Assembly: GCF_000382365.1 (NCBI RefSeq)
Contig: NZ_KB908233.1
Coordinates: forward strand, 1 to 64,000
From: Pannonibacter phragmitetus DSM 14782
GTDB taxonomy: Bacteria > Pseudomonadota > Alphaproteobacteria > Rhizobiales > Stappiaceae
DNA: 64,000 bases
Direction: 5' to 3'
The notes below the pieces were generated by a model. It had not been told where the DNA came from. It did not search any database and saw only the letters and a program-made list of their open reading frames with translations. Shown in pieces: positions 10,886-19,198 of the stretch (its first letter is position 1; each line of letters begins with the position of its first letter). The position numbers and the translations under genes were made by a program.

Positions 10886-11270
10886 CTCTCCTTCGATCAT
10901 CGAGTCGTTTGATGCTGTGTCCCGGACACAAGGCATGCAGTGCGTTCCGCGCGCGCCTGATTGATTTCGAGAGTGCCAGTTCGTTTCAGCCGCAAGAGCC
11001 ATTCTTTCTGACAGGCACCGGTGCAAGATCTGATCTCTGACAAATTACACATCGTTAGTTGTGCAGATCTACGGATAAAATTGGGTGACAAGCCTGCAAA
11101 AGAGCCATTCGGTTAAAAATTGACTGGATTGTGTACTGGCTTACTCATAAAATCCAGCCACAGTAGGTGCGGTGGGTCACAGGGCCGTGCAATCCGTTCA
11201 GGGTTGCCGATAGCCCGAGGTTACATTTTTACCTAGCGCCAGATTGAAGTCTGGCAGATTGGCTCGCTCA
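10886..11270. other. Gene-free stretch after tRNA-Lys
   Basis: Slightly less GC-rich than its surroundings, with an AT-richer pocket around 11035-11150 (for example GGTTAAAAATTGACTGG). Short frames on both strands overlap the tRNA or lack ribosome sites and are not credible. A promoter for the following small gene may lie near the TTGACT at about 11119, but I see no matching -10 at normal spacing. Confidence 0.4.
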
Positions 11271-11567
11271 ATGCTGGAAAACCCCGCTTCGCAATCGATG
11301 ACCTCGCCGGAGTTCGACTTCGTAAAGGCCAATATCGCCGCTACGCTGACCCTTGTGAATGCACTGATCCATCAGGGGGCGGTGAACCGTGACCTGCTCG
11401 ACGAGTTCCTGGCAGGGGTGATTTGCCAGCTGCCGCACAACCGTCAAACCCTCGCCTTGCGGCTGGTTCTCGATCAGTGGCGGCAGGGGCTGCGCGATGG
11501 CCGTGATGTGGGCATCGTGATACGTCCGAGCTTTGAAGTCCTGGATGGCGGGCTTCAGGACAGCTGA
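11271..11567 (+). CDS. Hypothetical protein, 98 residues
   Basis: A short soluble protein with no motif I recognise. It begins MLENPASQSMTSPEFDFVKA, continues with helices such as TLTLVNALIHQGAVNRDLLDEFLAG and LRLVLDQWRQGL, and ends with a GIVIRPSFEVLDGG strand. ATG 11271 is preferred over an upstream in-frame ATG at 11244, though neither has a strong Shine-Dalgarno. The codon pattern (G/C at third positions) looks coding. It stands alone between tRNA-Lys and ccdA. Function unknown. Confidence 0.5.
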   Translation: MLENPASQSMTSPEFDFVKANIAATLTLVNALIHQGAVNRDLLDEFLAGVICQLPHNRQTLALRLVLDQWRQGLRDGRDVGIVIRPSFEVLDGGLQDS

Positions 11568-11836
11568 GGCGCACTGCTGCTTTCAGGGCAAGTCAGGTTT
11601 TTTGATCAGGGCAGCCTTGTTGCAACGGCATGGATTGCCTGTATTTCGATTTGCAAGCATCACGGTTTCCTGAAAAAGGCACTGCCTCGCGGTAAGGTGA
11701 TCGGCATGAGGCTGATTGCGCACGGGATGCGCGGTTCTGCCATCTTCATTTCATCCCCTGCAATGCGGTAAGACCTGTCCATGCATGGCGCAGGTCCTGG
11801 GCGGGGCCCGCATATTCGCTGACAAGGGTGGCGGGA

Positions 11837-12574
11837 ATGATTCAGGAAGTAACACTGGCAGGCGCTGTTTTCGCCGGAGTTCTGTCCTTCGTTTCCCCTT
11901 GCGTGCTGCCGCTTGTGCCGCCCTATCTTGGCTTCATCGCCGGAACCAGCCTGGAAGAGCTTTCTGCCGATGACCGGACAGACGAAGCCGTGCGGCGCGT
12001 GTTCTTTGCCGCGCTTGCCTTCGTGGCAGGGTTCTCGACCGTCTTCGTGCTGCTTGGCGCCAGCGCTTCCTTTCTGGGCCAGATGGTGACGCAGCATATT
12101 CAGGTCCTCGGCTATGTCGCCGGTGTACTGACCATCGTCATGGGGCTGCACTTCCTCGGGCTCTTCCGCATACCGCTGCTCTACCGGGAAGCGCGGGTGC
12201 ACCTGGACCGCAAACCGGCCGGCCTTGCCGGTGCCTATGTGATCGGCCTCGCCTTTGGCTTCGGCTGGACCCCGTGCGTGGGGCCGGTTCTGGCGGCCAT
12301 TCTGTTCGTCGCGGGCTCCGAGGAAACCGTTGCGCGCGGCGCCATTCTGCTCAGCGCCTATGCCATGGGCCTCGGTATTCCGTTCCTGATCGCGGCGCTC
12401 TTTGCCGGTCCGTTCCTGCGTTTCATGCAGAAGGCCCGCCGCCACATGGGCAAGGTGGAGAAGGGGATGGGCGTGGTTCTGGTGCTCACCGGGGTCATGT
12501 TCCTGACCGGCCAGATGGCTGTCTTTTCCTATTGGCTGCTCGAGACATTCCCGCAGTTTCAGGTGATCGGCTGA
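11837..12574 (+). CDS. ccdA: Cytochrome c biogenesis protein CcdA (DsbD-type thiol transporter)
   Basis: CcdA carries electrons from cytosolic thioredoxin across the inner membrane to periplasmic thiol partners, mainly for cytochrome c maturation. The 245-residue protein has about six helices in two repeats. Each repeat holds a conserved cysteine-proline element: SFVSPCVLPLVPPYLGF near 18-34 and GFGWTPCVGPVLA near 144-156. ATG 11837 follows GGGTGGCGGG; a GTG at 11828 would add three residues. It stands alone, convergent with the SPOR-domain gene. Confidence 0.88.
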   Translation: MIQEVTLAGAVFAGVLSFVSPCVLPLVPPYLGFIAGTSLEELSADDRTDEAVRRVFFAALAFVAGFSTVFVLLGASASFLGQMVTQHIQVLGYVAGVLTIVMGLHFLGLFRIPLLYREARVHLDRKPAGLAGAYVIGLAFGFGWTPCVGPVLAAILFVAGSEETVARGAILLSAYAMGLGIPFLIAALFAGPFLRFMQKARRHMGKVEKGMGVVLVLTGVMFLTGQMAVFSYWLLETFPQFQVIG

Positions 12575-12606
12575 TCCATCGGTGACCGCAGGAACCCCTC
12601 ATCTGC

Positions 12607-13884
12607 CTACCTGAAACTCTCCAGAAGTGGTTCGCCGGAGAAAAGCGTCGGCGCGCAGGTCTTCTGTTCCAGCTCAAGACGAAGGCAGGCAACCGAAGCC
12701 GCTGCTGCATTGGCGAAAGGTCCGGCCAGCAGCCGCACGGCCTCAGAGTCATCTCCAGCCGGCTGGGTCAAGGCGCGCAAACCGCTCATCTTGTCCGTAT
12801 GGGCCGATGCGAAACTTTCCCAGCTGTCGCTTGCCGCAGAGCGGGAGGCATAACGCCCGATTTCAATGGCAAAGTCGCTGCGGCCGATACGGTCTGCGCT
12901 GCCAATGGTGCGTCCGGCCGGATCAACAGGCCGTATCATCAGGTCAGCAGCGGGATCCTCAGGCGCAGTCAGTGCTTCCTCCGGCGCGGGCTCCGGAGGA
13001 ATGGCCGCAGTCGTTTCCGGGGCCGGGGTGCCGGGGCCCGGCAACCCGACGATCCGCACCGGACGTACCGCTTCCGGCGCCGAGGCCAGTGCAACGCTCC
13101 GCCCCTCATAGGAACTGCCGGGCGACTCTGACACGGCTCCTGCCGGTGACATGATGGCGCTGATGTCGGAGGCGGCAAGGGGCTTTGCAGCGGAAGGATT
13201 CTTGCCCGGAAGGGCTTCCGGCGCCGGCTTCGTCTCGACAGATGCCTGCACGGTCTTGCGCGGATCGGGCTTGGGCAGGCTCACCGCCGCCTTCGGGTGT
13301 TCGGCCTCGCCGGGCTCAAGCTTCGGCAGATCTCCCGTCTCATCGAGCGGTTCGCTCCGCTGCGACGTGCCTGCAGCAATGTCAGCAAGCCTGGGCTGGG
13401 CGGGCACGGGAACATTGTTCTCTGTCGATCCGGTGACAAGCGAGCCACTGGTGCCTGTCTCGAGCGAGTTGATCCTGTTCGAATGGCCGTCGCTGAGCTC
13501 CGTCATCTGCAGGACGCGGCGGCGCAGAGAGACCACTTCGCGCTGCAGCGTCTCCAGCCGTGCCTCAAGCAGCCGCATGGATTCCGCGCCGCCTGCACCA
13601 AGAGGAGAGGGGAGAATGCCGATGGATACGGTTTCCCCATCCATCACGACGGGGCCTGTCCGGCTGATGCTTCCGGTGGGGCCGGAAACCTCGCCTGCGG
13701 GCGGCAGCACGATGCCTGCATAGTCCTGTCCGCCGGCCGGGCGCGCGGGAGCAAACCAGTATGCCGAGAGCCCGACGGTGCCGAACAGGAGCGCAAAGAG
13801 AGCCCAGGCGGCAATGTCGAGCCGTGCCCGGGCCATATATGACCCAGACGCCCCGGCACCGGCATCGTTCTTGCGGCTCTTCAC
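12607..13884 (-). CDS. SPOR-domain membrane protein
   Basis: A 425-residue bitopic protein. One transmembrane helix, AAWALFALLFGTVGLSAYWF (about 25-44), is followed by a short coiled coil (MRLLEARLETLQREVVSLRR, about 104-123) and a long low-complexity Pro/Ala/Glu linker. A C-terminal SPOR-like module from about residue 340 begins FAIEIGRYASRSAASDSWES and contains VRLLAGPFANAAAASVAC. SPOR domains bind denuded septal peptidoglycan, so a role near division or the cell wall is likely. GTG 13884 is chosen because AGGATAG lies upstream; an internal ATG at 13836 has no ribosome site. It is divergent from glmU. Confidence 0.75.
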   Translation of the reverse strand: MKSRKNDAGAGASGSYMARARLDIAAWALFALLFGTVGLSAYWFAPARPAGGQDYAGIVLPPAGEVSGPTGSISRTGPVVMDGETVSIGILPSPLGAGGAESMRLLEARLETLQREVVSLRRRVLQMTELSDGHSNRINSLETGTSGSLVTGSTENNVPVPAQPRLADIAAGTSQRSEPLDETGDLPKLEPGEAEHPKAAVSLPKPDPRKTVQASVETKPAPEALPGKNPSAAKPLAASDISAIMSPAGAVSESPGSSYEGRSVALASAPEAVRPVRIVGLPGPGTPAPETTAAIPPEPAPEEALTAPEDPAADLMIRPVDPAGRTIGSADRIGRSDFAIEIGRYASRSAASDSWESFASAHTDKMSGLRALTQPAGDDSEAVRLLAGPFANAAAASVACLRLELEQKTCAPTLFSGEPLLESFR

Positions 13885-14133
13885 GGTGGGCTATCCTGCT
13901 CCCGCTACGGCGAATCTGTTGCTATCCATGAGATATCTTGTCCCTAAACATGGTTAACGAACAGGGAATTGCAGCCGTTCCCGGTGCTCTTCTGCAGGGA
14001 ACTGTGGATCGGCGGCTTGCATCTTTTGCAAAAGGGCGGGAAAAGGCTGGGCAAGGGTTCAGGGGCCTGCGAAAGCGCGGAGCGAGGTGCGCGGGCAGCC
14101 TGTGCCAACCAGCAAGACCGGCAGAAAGATCCC

Positions 14134-15489
14134 ATGTCCAACCGCAGCCTCCTTTCCATCATCCTGGCCGCAGGCCTTGGAACACGCATGCAGTCCAGCT
14201 TGCCGAAGGTGATGCACGAGATCGGCAACCTGCCGCTGATCGGCCATGTGCTGAAGGCCGTGAGCGGTGACGGCAATCGCGTTGCCGTCGTCGTCGGGCC
14301 GGACATGCCGGCGCTGGAAGCGCTTGTAGCAAAGCTGTCGCCCGGCGCGAGCTGCCACGAGCAGACCGAACGGCTCGGTACCGCCCATGCGGCGCTTGCT
14401 GCCCGCAGTGCGCTGACGCCGGCTGCCGACGATGTGCTGGTTCTGTTTGGTGATACGCCTCTGGTGACTGCAGATGCCATCGCCCGTGTGCGGGCGGGGC
14501 TGGCGGCAGGAGCTGACGTGGCGGTTCTGGGCTTCGAGGCCGCCAATCCCTTTGGCTATGGCCGCCTCTTGATGCAGGGCAATCAGCTTCTTGCGATACG
14601 TGAGGAAAAGGACGCAAGTGATGAAGAGCGAAAGGTAACTTTCTGTAATTCTGGCATCATGGGCTTTCAGGGCGCAATTGCCGTGGAGCTGCTGTCTGCG
14701 ATCGGCAACGATAACGCCAAGGGCGAGTATTATCTGACCGACGCCGTGGAGATTGCCAATGCGCGCGGGCTGAAAGTGGTTGCGGCCACCACCGGCGAAG
14801 ATGATGCGCGCGGGATTAACAACCGCGCTCAACTTGCTGAATGTGAAGAGATTTTCCAGAACAGGATGCGCCGTGCCGCGCTGGAGCGCGGCGTCACGCT
14901 GCAGGCGCCTTCCACCGTGTTCTTCTCCCATGACACGGTGCTTGAGCCGGATGTTCTGGTGGAACCCAATGTGGTGTTCGGCCCCGGCGTGCGTGTTGCC
15001 TCCGGTGCCCGCATCCGCGCCTTCAGTCATCTGGAGGGGGCAACGGTTGGAGCGGATGCGACTGTCGGCCCCTATGCCCGTCTGCGCCCCGGCGCGGAAC
15101 TGGCCCGCGATACCCATATCGGCAACTTCGTCGAGGTGAAGAACGGCAAGATCGGCGAAGGCGCCAAGGTCAATCACCTCAGCTACATCGGTGATGCCGT
15201 GGTGGGAGCGAAGACCAACATCGGCGCCGGAACCATCACCTGCAACTATGACGGCTTCGGCAAGCATCTGACACAGATCGGGGCAGGCAGCTTCATCGGC
15301 TCCAATTCGACACTCGTCGCGCCGGTGACGATCGGCTCGGGCGCCTATGTGGCGGCTGGCAGCACGGTGACGGAAGATGTGGCGGATGACGCCCTTGTCA
15401 TCGGACGTGCCCGCCAGACTGTGAAGGAAGGCCGTGCGAAAGAGTTGCGTGCCCGCTTTGCTGCCGCGAAGGCCGCAAGCAAGAGCTGA
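14134..15489 (+). CDS. glmU: Bifunctional UDP-GlcNAc pyrophosphorylase / glucosamine-1-P acetyltransferase
   Basis: GlmU acetylates glucosamine-1-phosphate and then couples it to UTP, making UDP-GlcNAc for peptidoglycan and LPS. In the 451 residues the N-terminal uridylyltransferase domain has [18 protein letters not shown] (about 11-28), LFGDTPLV and [10 protein letters not shown]. The C-terminal left-handed beta-helix, from about 250, has hexapeptide repeats and the acetyltransferase sequences [15 protein letters not shown] and [12 protein letters not shown] 14134 fits the usual [14 protein letters not shown] start. It is followed 103 bp later by glmS, so the hexosamine pathway genes are paired. 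Confidence 0.97.
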   Translation: MSNRSLLSIILAAGLGTRMQSSLPKVMHEIGNLPLIGHVLKAVSGDGNRVAVVVGPDMPALEALVAKLSPGASCHEQTERLGTAHAALAARSALTPAADDVLVLFGDTPLVTADAIARVRAGLAAGADVAVLGFEAANPFGYGRLLMQGNQLLAIREEKDASDEERKVTFCNSGIMGFQGAIAVELLSAIGNDNAKGEYYLTDAVEIANARGLKVVAATTGEDDARGINNRAQLAECEEIFQNRMRRAALERGVTLQAPSTVFFSHDTVLEPDVLVEPNVVFGPGVRVASGARIRAFSHLEGATVGADATVGPYARLRPGAELARDTHIGNFVEVKNGKIGEGAKVNHLSYIGDAVVGAKTNIGAGTITCNYDGFGKHLTQIGAGSFIGSNSTLVAPVTIGSGAYVAAGSTVTEDVADDALVIGRARQTVKEGRAKELRARFAAAKAASKS

Positions 15490-15592
15490 CGCAAGGCAAT
15501 CTGTCATCGTCTGAAACAGGGTTTGATTTCAACAAACTGGCCCGTCTCGTCTAAGGGAGGCGGGTCAGATCGTTTCAAAGGGATTCATTTTC

Positions 15593-17419
15593 ATGTGCGG
15601 CATCATCGGTATCGTTAGCCTGAGCGGCGTTGCTCCGCGTCTCGTGGATGCGCTGAAGCGCCTTGAGTACCGTGGCTATGACTCGGCCGGCATTGCCACG
15701 CTGGAAAACGGCATCGTCACCCGCCGCCGCGCGGAAGGCAAGCTGCGTAACCTGGAAGCCGTGCTGGAAAAGGCACCGCTGCCGGGCGTCATCGGCATCG
15801 GCCACACCCGCTGGGCCACACATGGTGCACCGACCGTTTCCAATGCCCACCCGCACCAGAGCGGTGGCGTTGCCGTCGTGCATAACGGCATCATCGAGAA
15901 CTATCAGGAACTGCGGGCCGAGGCGGTTGCCAAGGACTATCACCCGGTGACCGATACCGACACGGAAGTGGTGGCGCTGCTGGTCAATGCCGCGATGGAT
16001 GAAGGACTTGCGCCGAAAGAGGCGGTGGCCTCGGTTCTGCCGCGCCTGCGCGGCGCCTTTGCGCTCGCCTTCCTGTTCGAGGGCGAGGAGAACCTTCTGA
16101 TCGGCGCAAGACGCGGGTCGCCGCTGGCCATTGGCCACGGTGAGGGCGAAATGTTCTTCGGATCGGATGCCATCGCGCTGGCGCCTTTCACCGACCGGAT
16201 CACCTATCTGGAAGAAGGCGACTGGGCCGTCCTCACCCGTGACAGCCTGGCCATTTTCGACCGTCAGAACACACCCGTCATGCGCCCGGAAAGCAAGTCT
16301 TCCGTCGGCGCAGCCATGATCGACAAGGGCAACTACCGCCACTTCATGGCCAAGGAAATCCACGAGCAGCCGGAAGTCATCGGTCACACCCTGTCGCGCT
16401 ATCTTGACCTGAGCGCCCGCAAGGTGCGCCTGCCGGACGGCATGAATGTGGACTTCAGCAATCTGACCCGGCTGGTCATGTCCGCCTGTGGCACGGCTTA
16501 TTATGCCGGTCTCGTCGGCAAGTACTGGTTCGAAAAATACGCCCGCCTGCCGGTGGAAATCGACGTTGCGTCCGAGTTCCGTTACCGCGAGTTGCCGGTC
16601 TCGAAGGGCGAGATGGCGCTGTTCATCTCCCAGTCCGGCGAAACGGCGGATACGCTTGCCTCGCTGCGCTATTGCAAGCAGGAAGGCCTGACAATCGGCG
16701 CCATCGTCAACGTGCCGGAATCCACCATTGCCCGCGAGGCCGATGTGGTGTTCCCGACCGTCGCAGGCCCGGAGATCGGTGTGGCGTCCACCAAGGCCTT
16801 CACCTGCCAGCTGGCGGTTCTGGCCTCGCTTGCGATCACCGCAGGCCGTCAGCGCGGGTTCATCAGCGAAGCGGAAGAGGCCGAACTGGTCGGCGCGCTT
16901 GCCGAAGCTCCGGGGCTCGCGGTGCAGGCGCTCGGGCTTGAGCCGCGCATCGAGAAGCTGGCTCCGAGCCTCTCCCGGGCTTCGGACGTGCTCTATCTCG
17001 GCCGCAGCACCAGCTTCCCGCTGGCACTGGAAGGGGCGCTGAAGCTCAAGGAGCTGTCCTACATCCACGCCGAAGGCTATGCCGCCGGTGAACTGAAGCA
17101 TGGCCCGATCGCACTCATTGACGAAAACATGCCGGTGATCGTCATTGCACCGCATGATGCAATCTATGAGAAGACCGTTTCCAACATGCAGGAAGTGGCG
17201 GCACGCGGCGGCAAGATCCTGCTCATCACCGATGAGAAGGGCGCTGCGGCCTCCGGCCTTGCGGCCAATGATCAGGTGGTGATGCCCGAACTCTCCGGCA
17301 TCGTCGCGCCGATCATCTACGCCATCCCGACGCAGATGATCGCCTATCATGTGGCGGTGTTCATGGGCACGGACGTGGACCAGCCGCGCAACCTTGCCAA
17401 GTCGGTTACGGTGGAATGA
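15593..17419 (+). CDS. glmS: Glucosamine-fructose-6-phosphate aminotransferase (isomerizing)
   Basis: GlmS makes glucosamine-6-phosphate from fructose-6-phosphate and glutamine, the entry step to amino sugars. The 608-residue protein starts MCGIIGIV, where the processed N-terminal cysteine is the glutaminase nucleophile. It has HTRWATHG and VHNGIIEN in the glutaminase domain and two SIS domains (SACGTAYYAG, SQSGETADT and LGRSTSFPLALEGALKLKE), and ends LAKSVTVE as the family does. No glmS ribozyme is seen in the 103-bp leader. Its stop overlaps the next gene (ATGA). Confidence 0.98.
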   Translation: MCGIIGIVSLSGVAPRLVDALKRLEYRGYDSAGIATLENGIVTRRRAEGKLRNLEAVLEKAPLPGVIGIGHTRWATHGAPTVSNAHPHQSGGVAVVHNGIIENYQELRAEAVAKDYHPVTDTDTEVVALLVNAAMDEGLAPKEAVASVLPRLRGAFALAFLFEGEENLLIGARRGSPLAIGHGEGEMFFGSDAIALAPFTDRITYLEEGDWAVLTRDSLAIFDRQNTPVMRPESKSSVGAAMIDKGNYRHFMAKEIHEQPEVIGHTLSRYLDLSARKVRLPDGMNVDFSNLTRLVMSACGTAYYAGLVGKYWFEKYARLPVEIDVASEFRYRELPVSKGEMALFISQSGETADTLASLRYCKQEGLTIGAIVNVPESTIAREADVVFPTVAGPEIGVASTKAFTCQLAVLASLAITAGRQRGFISEAEEAELVGALAEAPGLAVQALGLEPRIEKLAPSLSRASDVLYLGRSTSFPLALEGALKLKELSYIHAEGYAAGELKHGPIALIDENMPVIVIAPHDAIYEKTVSNMQEVAARGGKILLITDEKGAAASGLAANDQVVMPELSGIVAPIIYAIPTQMIAYHVAVFMGTDVDQPRNLAKSVTVE

Positions 17420-17853
17420 TCACGAGCCCCAAGCCTGCCATCGATACCTTCACCGAGGGTGACCGCCACCGCGTGGTCACCCTGTGGGGAGAGTGCGGCC
17501 TGACAAGGGCCTGGAACGATCCGGACAAGGATATCGACCGCAAGGTCGCAGACAGCCTCTGGGGCTTCCTCGTGCTGCGTCTGGGCAATGTCATCATCGG
17601 CAGCGCCATGTTCGGCTATGACGGGCACCGGGGCTCGGTGAATTATCTCAGCATTCATCCGGCCCATCGCGGCAAGGGCTATGCCCGGCTGCTGATGGAG
17701 CATGGCGAAGCGCTGCTGCTGGCACGCGGCTGTCCGAAGATCAATCTTCTGGTGCGCGCCGGCAATGAAGAGGTGCTGGGCTTCTATGAGCAGACCGGCT
17801 ACAGCCCCGACCCGGTCGTGGAGCTTGGAAAGCGCCTGATCAGCGATGAATAG
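17416..17853 (+). CDS. GNAT-family acetyltransferase (YpeA-like)
   Basis: A 145-residue single GNAT domain. The acetyl-CoA site is visible as YLSIHPAHRGKGYARLLMEH (about 76-95), with the Q/RxxGxG/A loop as HRGKGYA. The C-terminal part has NLLVRAGNEEVLGFYEQTGY, with the helix and strand that shape the substrate groove. The N-terminal stretch RVVTLWGECGLTRAWNDP is characteristic of the YpeA subgroup, whose substrate is not established. It overlaps the glmS stop by 4 bases (ATGA), so the two are translationally coupled. Confidence 0.85.
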   Translation: MITSPKPAIDTFTEGDRHRVVTLWGECGLTRAWNDPDKDIDRKVADSLWGFLVLRLGNVIIGSAMFGYDGHRGSVNYLSIHPAHRGKGYARLLMEHGEALLLARGCPKINLLVRAGNEEVLGFYEQTGYSPDPVVELGKRLISDE

Positions 17854-17897
17854 ATAGATTCATCAATGCCTTTAAGAGGCTTGTTGAATTTATCTAT
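17854..17897. terminator. Probable bidirectional terminator between convergent genes
   Basis: An imperfect long inverted repeat (outer arms ATAGATTCATCAA and TTGTTGAATTTATCTAT, inner GCCT/AGGC) fills the gap between the GNAT gene and the convergent DUF454 gene. The AT-rich outer arms provide T-rich ends in both directions, as expected for a shared terminator. Confidence 0.6.
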
Positions 17898-17911
17898 GAG
17901 GTTTGGCTGCG

Positions 17912-18280
17912 TCAGCTGCGCGGGTAAGATGGCCGCGACAGCACATAGGCAGCGCAAGCTGCCATGAATGCCAGAACGCCGAGGGCCAGCGGCCAGCCGG
18001 GGTGGGCGCCGAGCCAGAACATGCCATATCCGAAAGCCATCCCGCCCGTGGCATAGAGCTTGGCGCGCGGCGGGATGACGCCGTGCTCGCGCCAGGCGGT
18101 GACCTGCGGCCCGATGGACGGATGGGCCAGAATGCGCGCCTCGAGTTCCGGAGAGGACTTGGCGAACATGGCGGCGGCGAGAATGAAGAAGATGGTGCCC
18201 GGCATGACCGGCAGGATGGCGCCGATCACTCCAAGGATCACACATAAAATTCCTGCTATCCGGTATGCTGCACGCCGCAA
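17912..18280 (-). CDS. DUF454 (YbaN-like) inner-membrane protein
   Basis: A 122-residue protein with an N-terminal hydrophobic helical hairpin (IAGILCVILGVIGAILPVMPG, positions 8-28 in part) and two further helices near the C-terminus (FGYGMFWLGAHPGWPLALGV). The LPVMPGTIFFILAAAMFAKSS segment followed by HPSIGPQV is the recognisable YbaN/DUF454 signature. The start is TTG 18280, supported by GGAGAG 6 bases upstream. An ATG just upstream is out of frame. Function unknown. It is divergent from the DUF502 gene. Confidence 0.82.
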   Translation of the reverse strand: MRRAAYRIAGILCVILGVIGAILPVMPGTIFFILAAAMFAKSSPELEARILAHPSIGPQVTAWREHGVIPPRAKLYATGGMAFGYGMFWLGAHPGWPLALGVLAFMAACAAYVLSRPSYPRS

Positions 18281-18427
18281 ATCATCTCTCCGGTGTCCGT
18301 TTTTGCCCTATGATGCACCGCATGATGGGCGCGGTAGAAGCTAAATCCGGAACTCTGCAATCCGGTTTACGCCCCTCAAGCCAAATAGGGAAGGCCGAAT
18401 TCACGGCAAGTCAGGAGACCGTCGCGC

Positions 18428-19156
18428 ATGGAAGATCCAGCCGTTACACCATCCCCGCAGCAGGACATGCAATCGCGGGCGCACAAGGGCTTTGGTGCAA
18501 GGCTGCGCAACTCCTTTCTGGCGGGACTCGTGATTGCAGGACCCGTTGGCATTACGCTCTGGCTGACATGGTCTTTCATCCAGTGGGTGGACGGGCTCGT
18601 GAAACCTGCTTTGCCGCCTGCCTACAATCCCGACACCTATCTGCCATTCCCCGTGCCCGGTGTCGGCCTCATCATCGCCTTTACGGTGCTGTCTTTGACC
18701 GGTTTTGTCGCAGCCAACTTTCTGGGCCGGACACTCATCGGATACGGCGAGCGCGCCGTATCGCGTATGCCGCTTGTTCGTAATCTTTATAATGGCTTGA
18801 AACAGATTTTTGAGACAATACTTGATGAAAAAGGGGCTAGCTTTAAAAAGGCTGCGCTGATCGAATATCCGCGTCCGGGCCTGTATGCGATCGTGTTTGT
18901 GGCCACATCTGCGAAGGGAGAAGTGGCGCAGAAACTCCCAGGTGGGGAAACTGCGGACTATCTCGCAGTGTTCCTGCCAACCACGCCGAATCCGACCTCC
19001 GGGTTCCTGCTCTATCTGCCGCGCAAGGACGTGATCGAACTGTCCATGACTGTCGAGGAAGCTGCCAAGCTGATCATCTCTGCGGGCCTGATTTCTCCGG
19101 AGCATCCGAAAATCGCAGAAGCTCTGCCGGTAGGCTCCTCACAGCCAAAGGACTGA
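18428..19156 (+). CDS. DUF502 family membrane protein
   Basis: A 242-residue protein with two helices near the N-terminus: SFLAGLVIAGPVGITLWLTW (about 29-48) and GVGLIIAFTVLSLTGFVAAN (about 78-97). A cytosolic or periplasmic beta-rich domain follows. The sequences PLVRNLYNGLKQIFETIL and VFLPTTPNPTSGFLLYLPRK are strongly characteristic of DUF502. These proteins are widespread in alphaproteobacteria beside recG and have no assigned role. ATG 18428 has CAGGAGACC upstream. It is convergent with recG. Confidence 0.85.
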   Translation: MEDPAVTPSPQQDMQSRAHKGFGARLRNSFLAGLVIAGPVGITLWLTWSFIQWVDGLVKPALPPAYNPDTYLPFPVPGVGLIIAFTVLSLTGFVAANFLGRTLIGYGERAVSRMPLVRNLYNGLKQIFETILDEKGASFKKAALIEYPRPGLYAIVFVATSAKGEVAQKLPGGETADYLAVFLPTTPNPTSGFLLYLPRKDVIELSMTVEEAAKLIISAGLISPEHPKIAEALPVGSSQPKD

Positions 19157-19175
19157 AAGCCTGAGTGGCTTTTCG
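19156..19175 (+). terminator. Weak terminator hairpin after the DUF502 gene
   Basis: AAAGCC and GGCTTT form a 6-bp stem with a 5-base loop directly at the end of the DUF502 gene, followed by TTTCGGG. The stem is short and the T run modest. It sits between convergent genes. Confidence 0.4.
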
Positions 19176-19198
19176 GGCCATTCCCATCTGAGTGAAGC

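Noticed and set aside
10825-11040. Short frame starting inside tRNA-Lys
   Set aside because: It overlaps a perfect cloverleaf, and the peptide begins with tRNA-derived sequence.
15490-15592. glmS ribozyme/riboswitch
   Set aside because: The 103-bp leader lacks the conserved core and is too short. The ribozyme is known mainly from Gram-positive bacteria.
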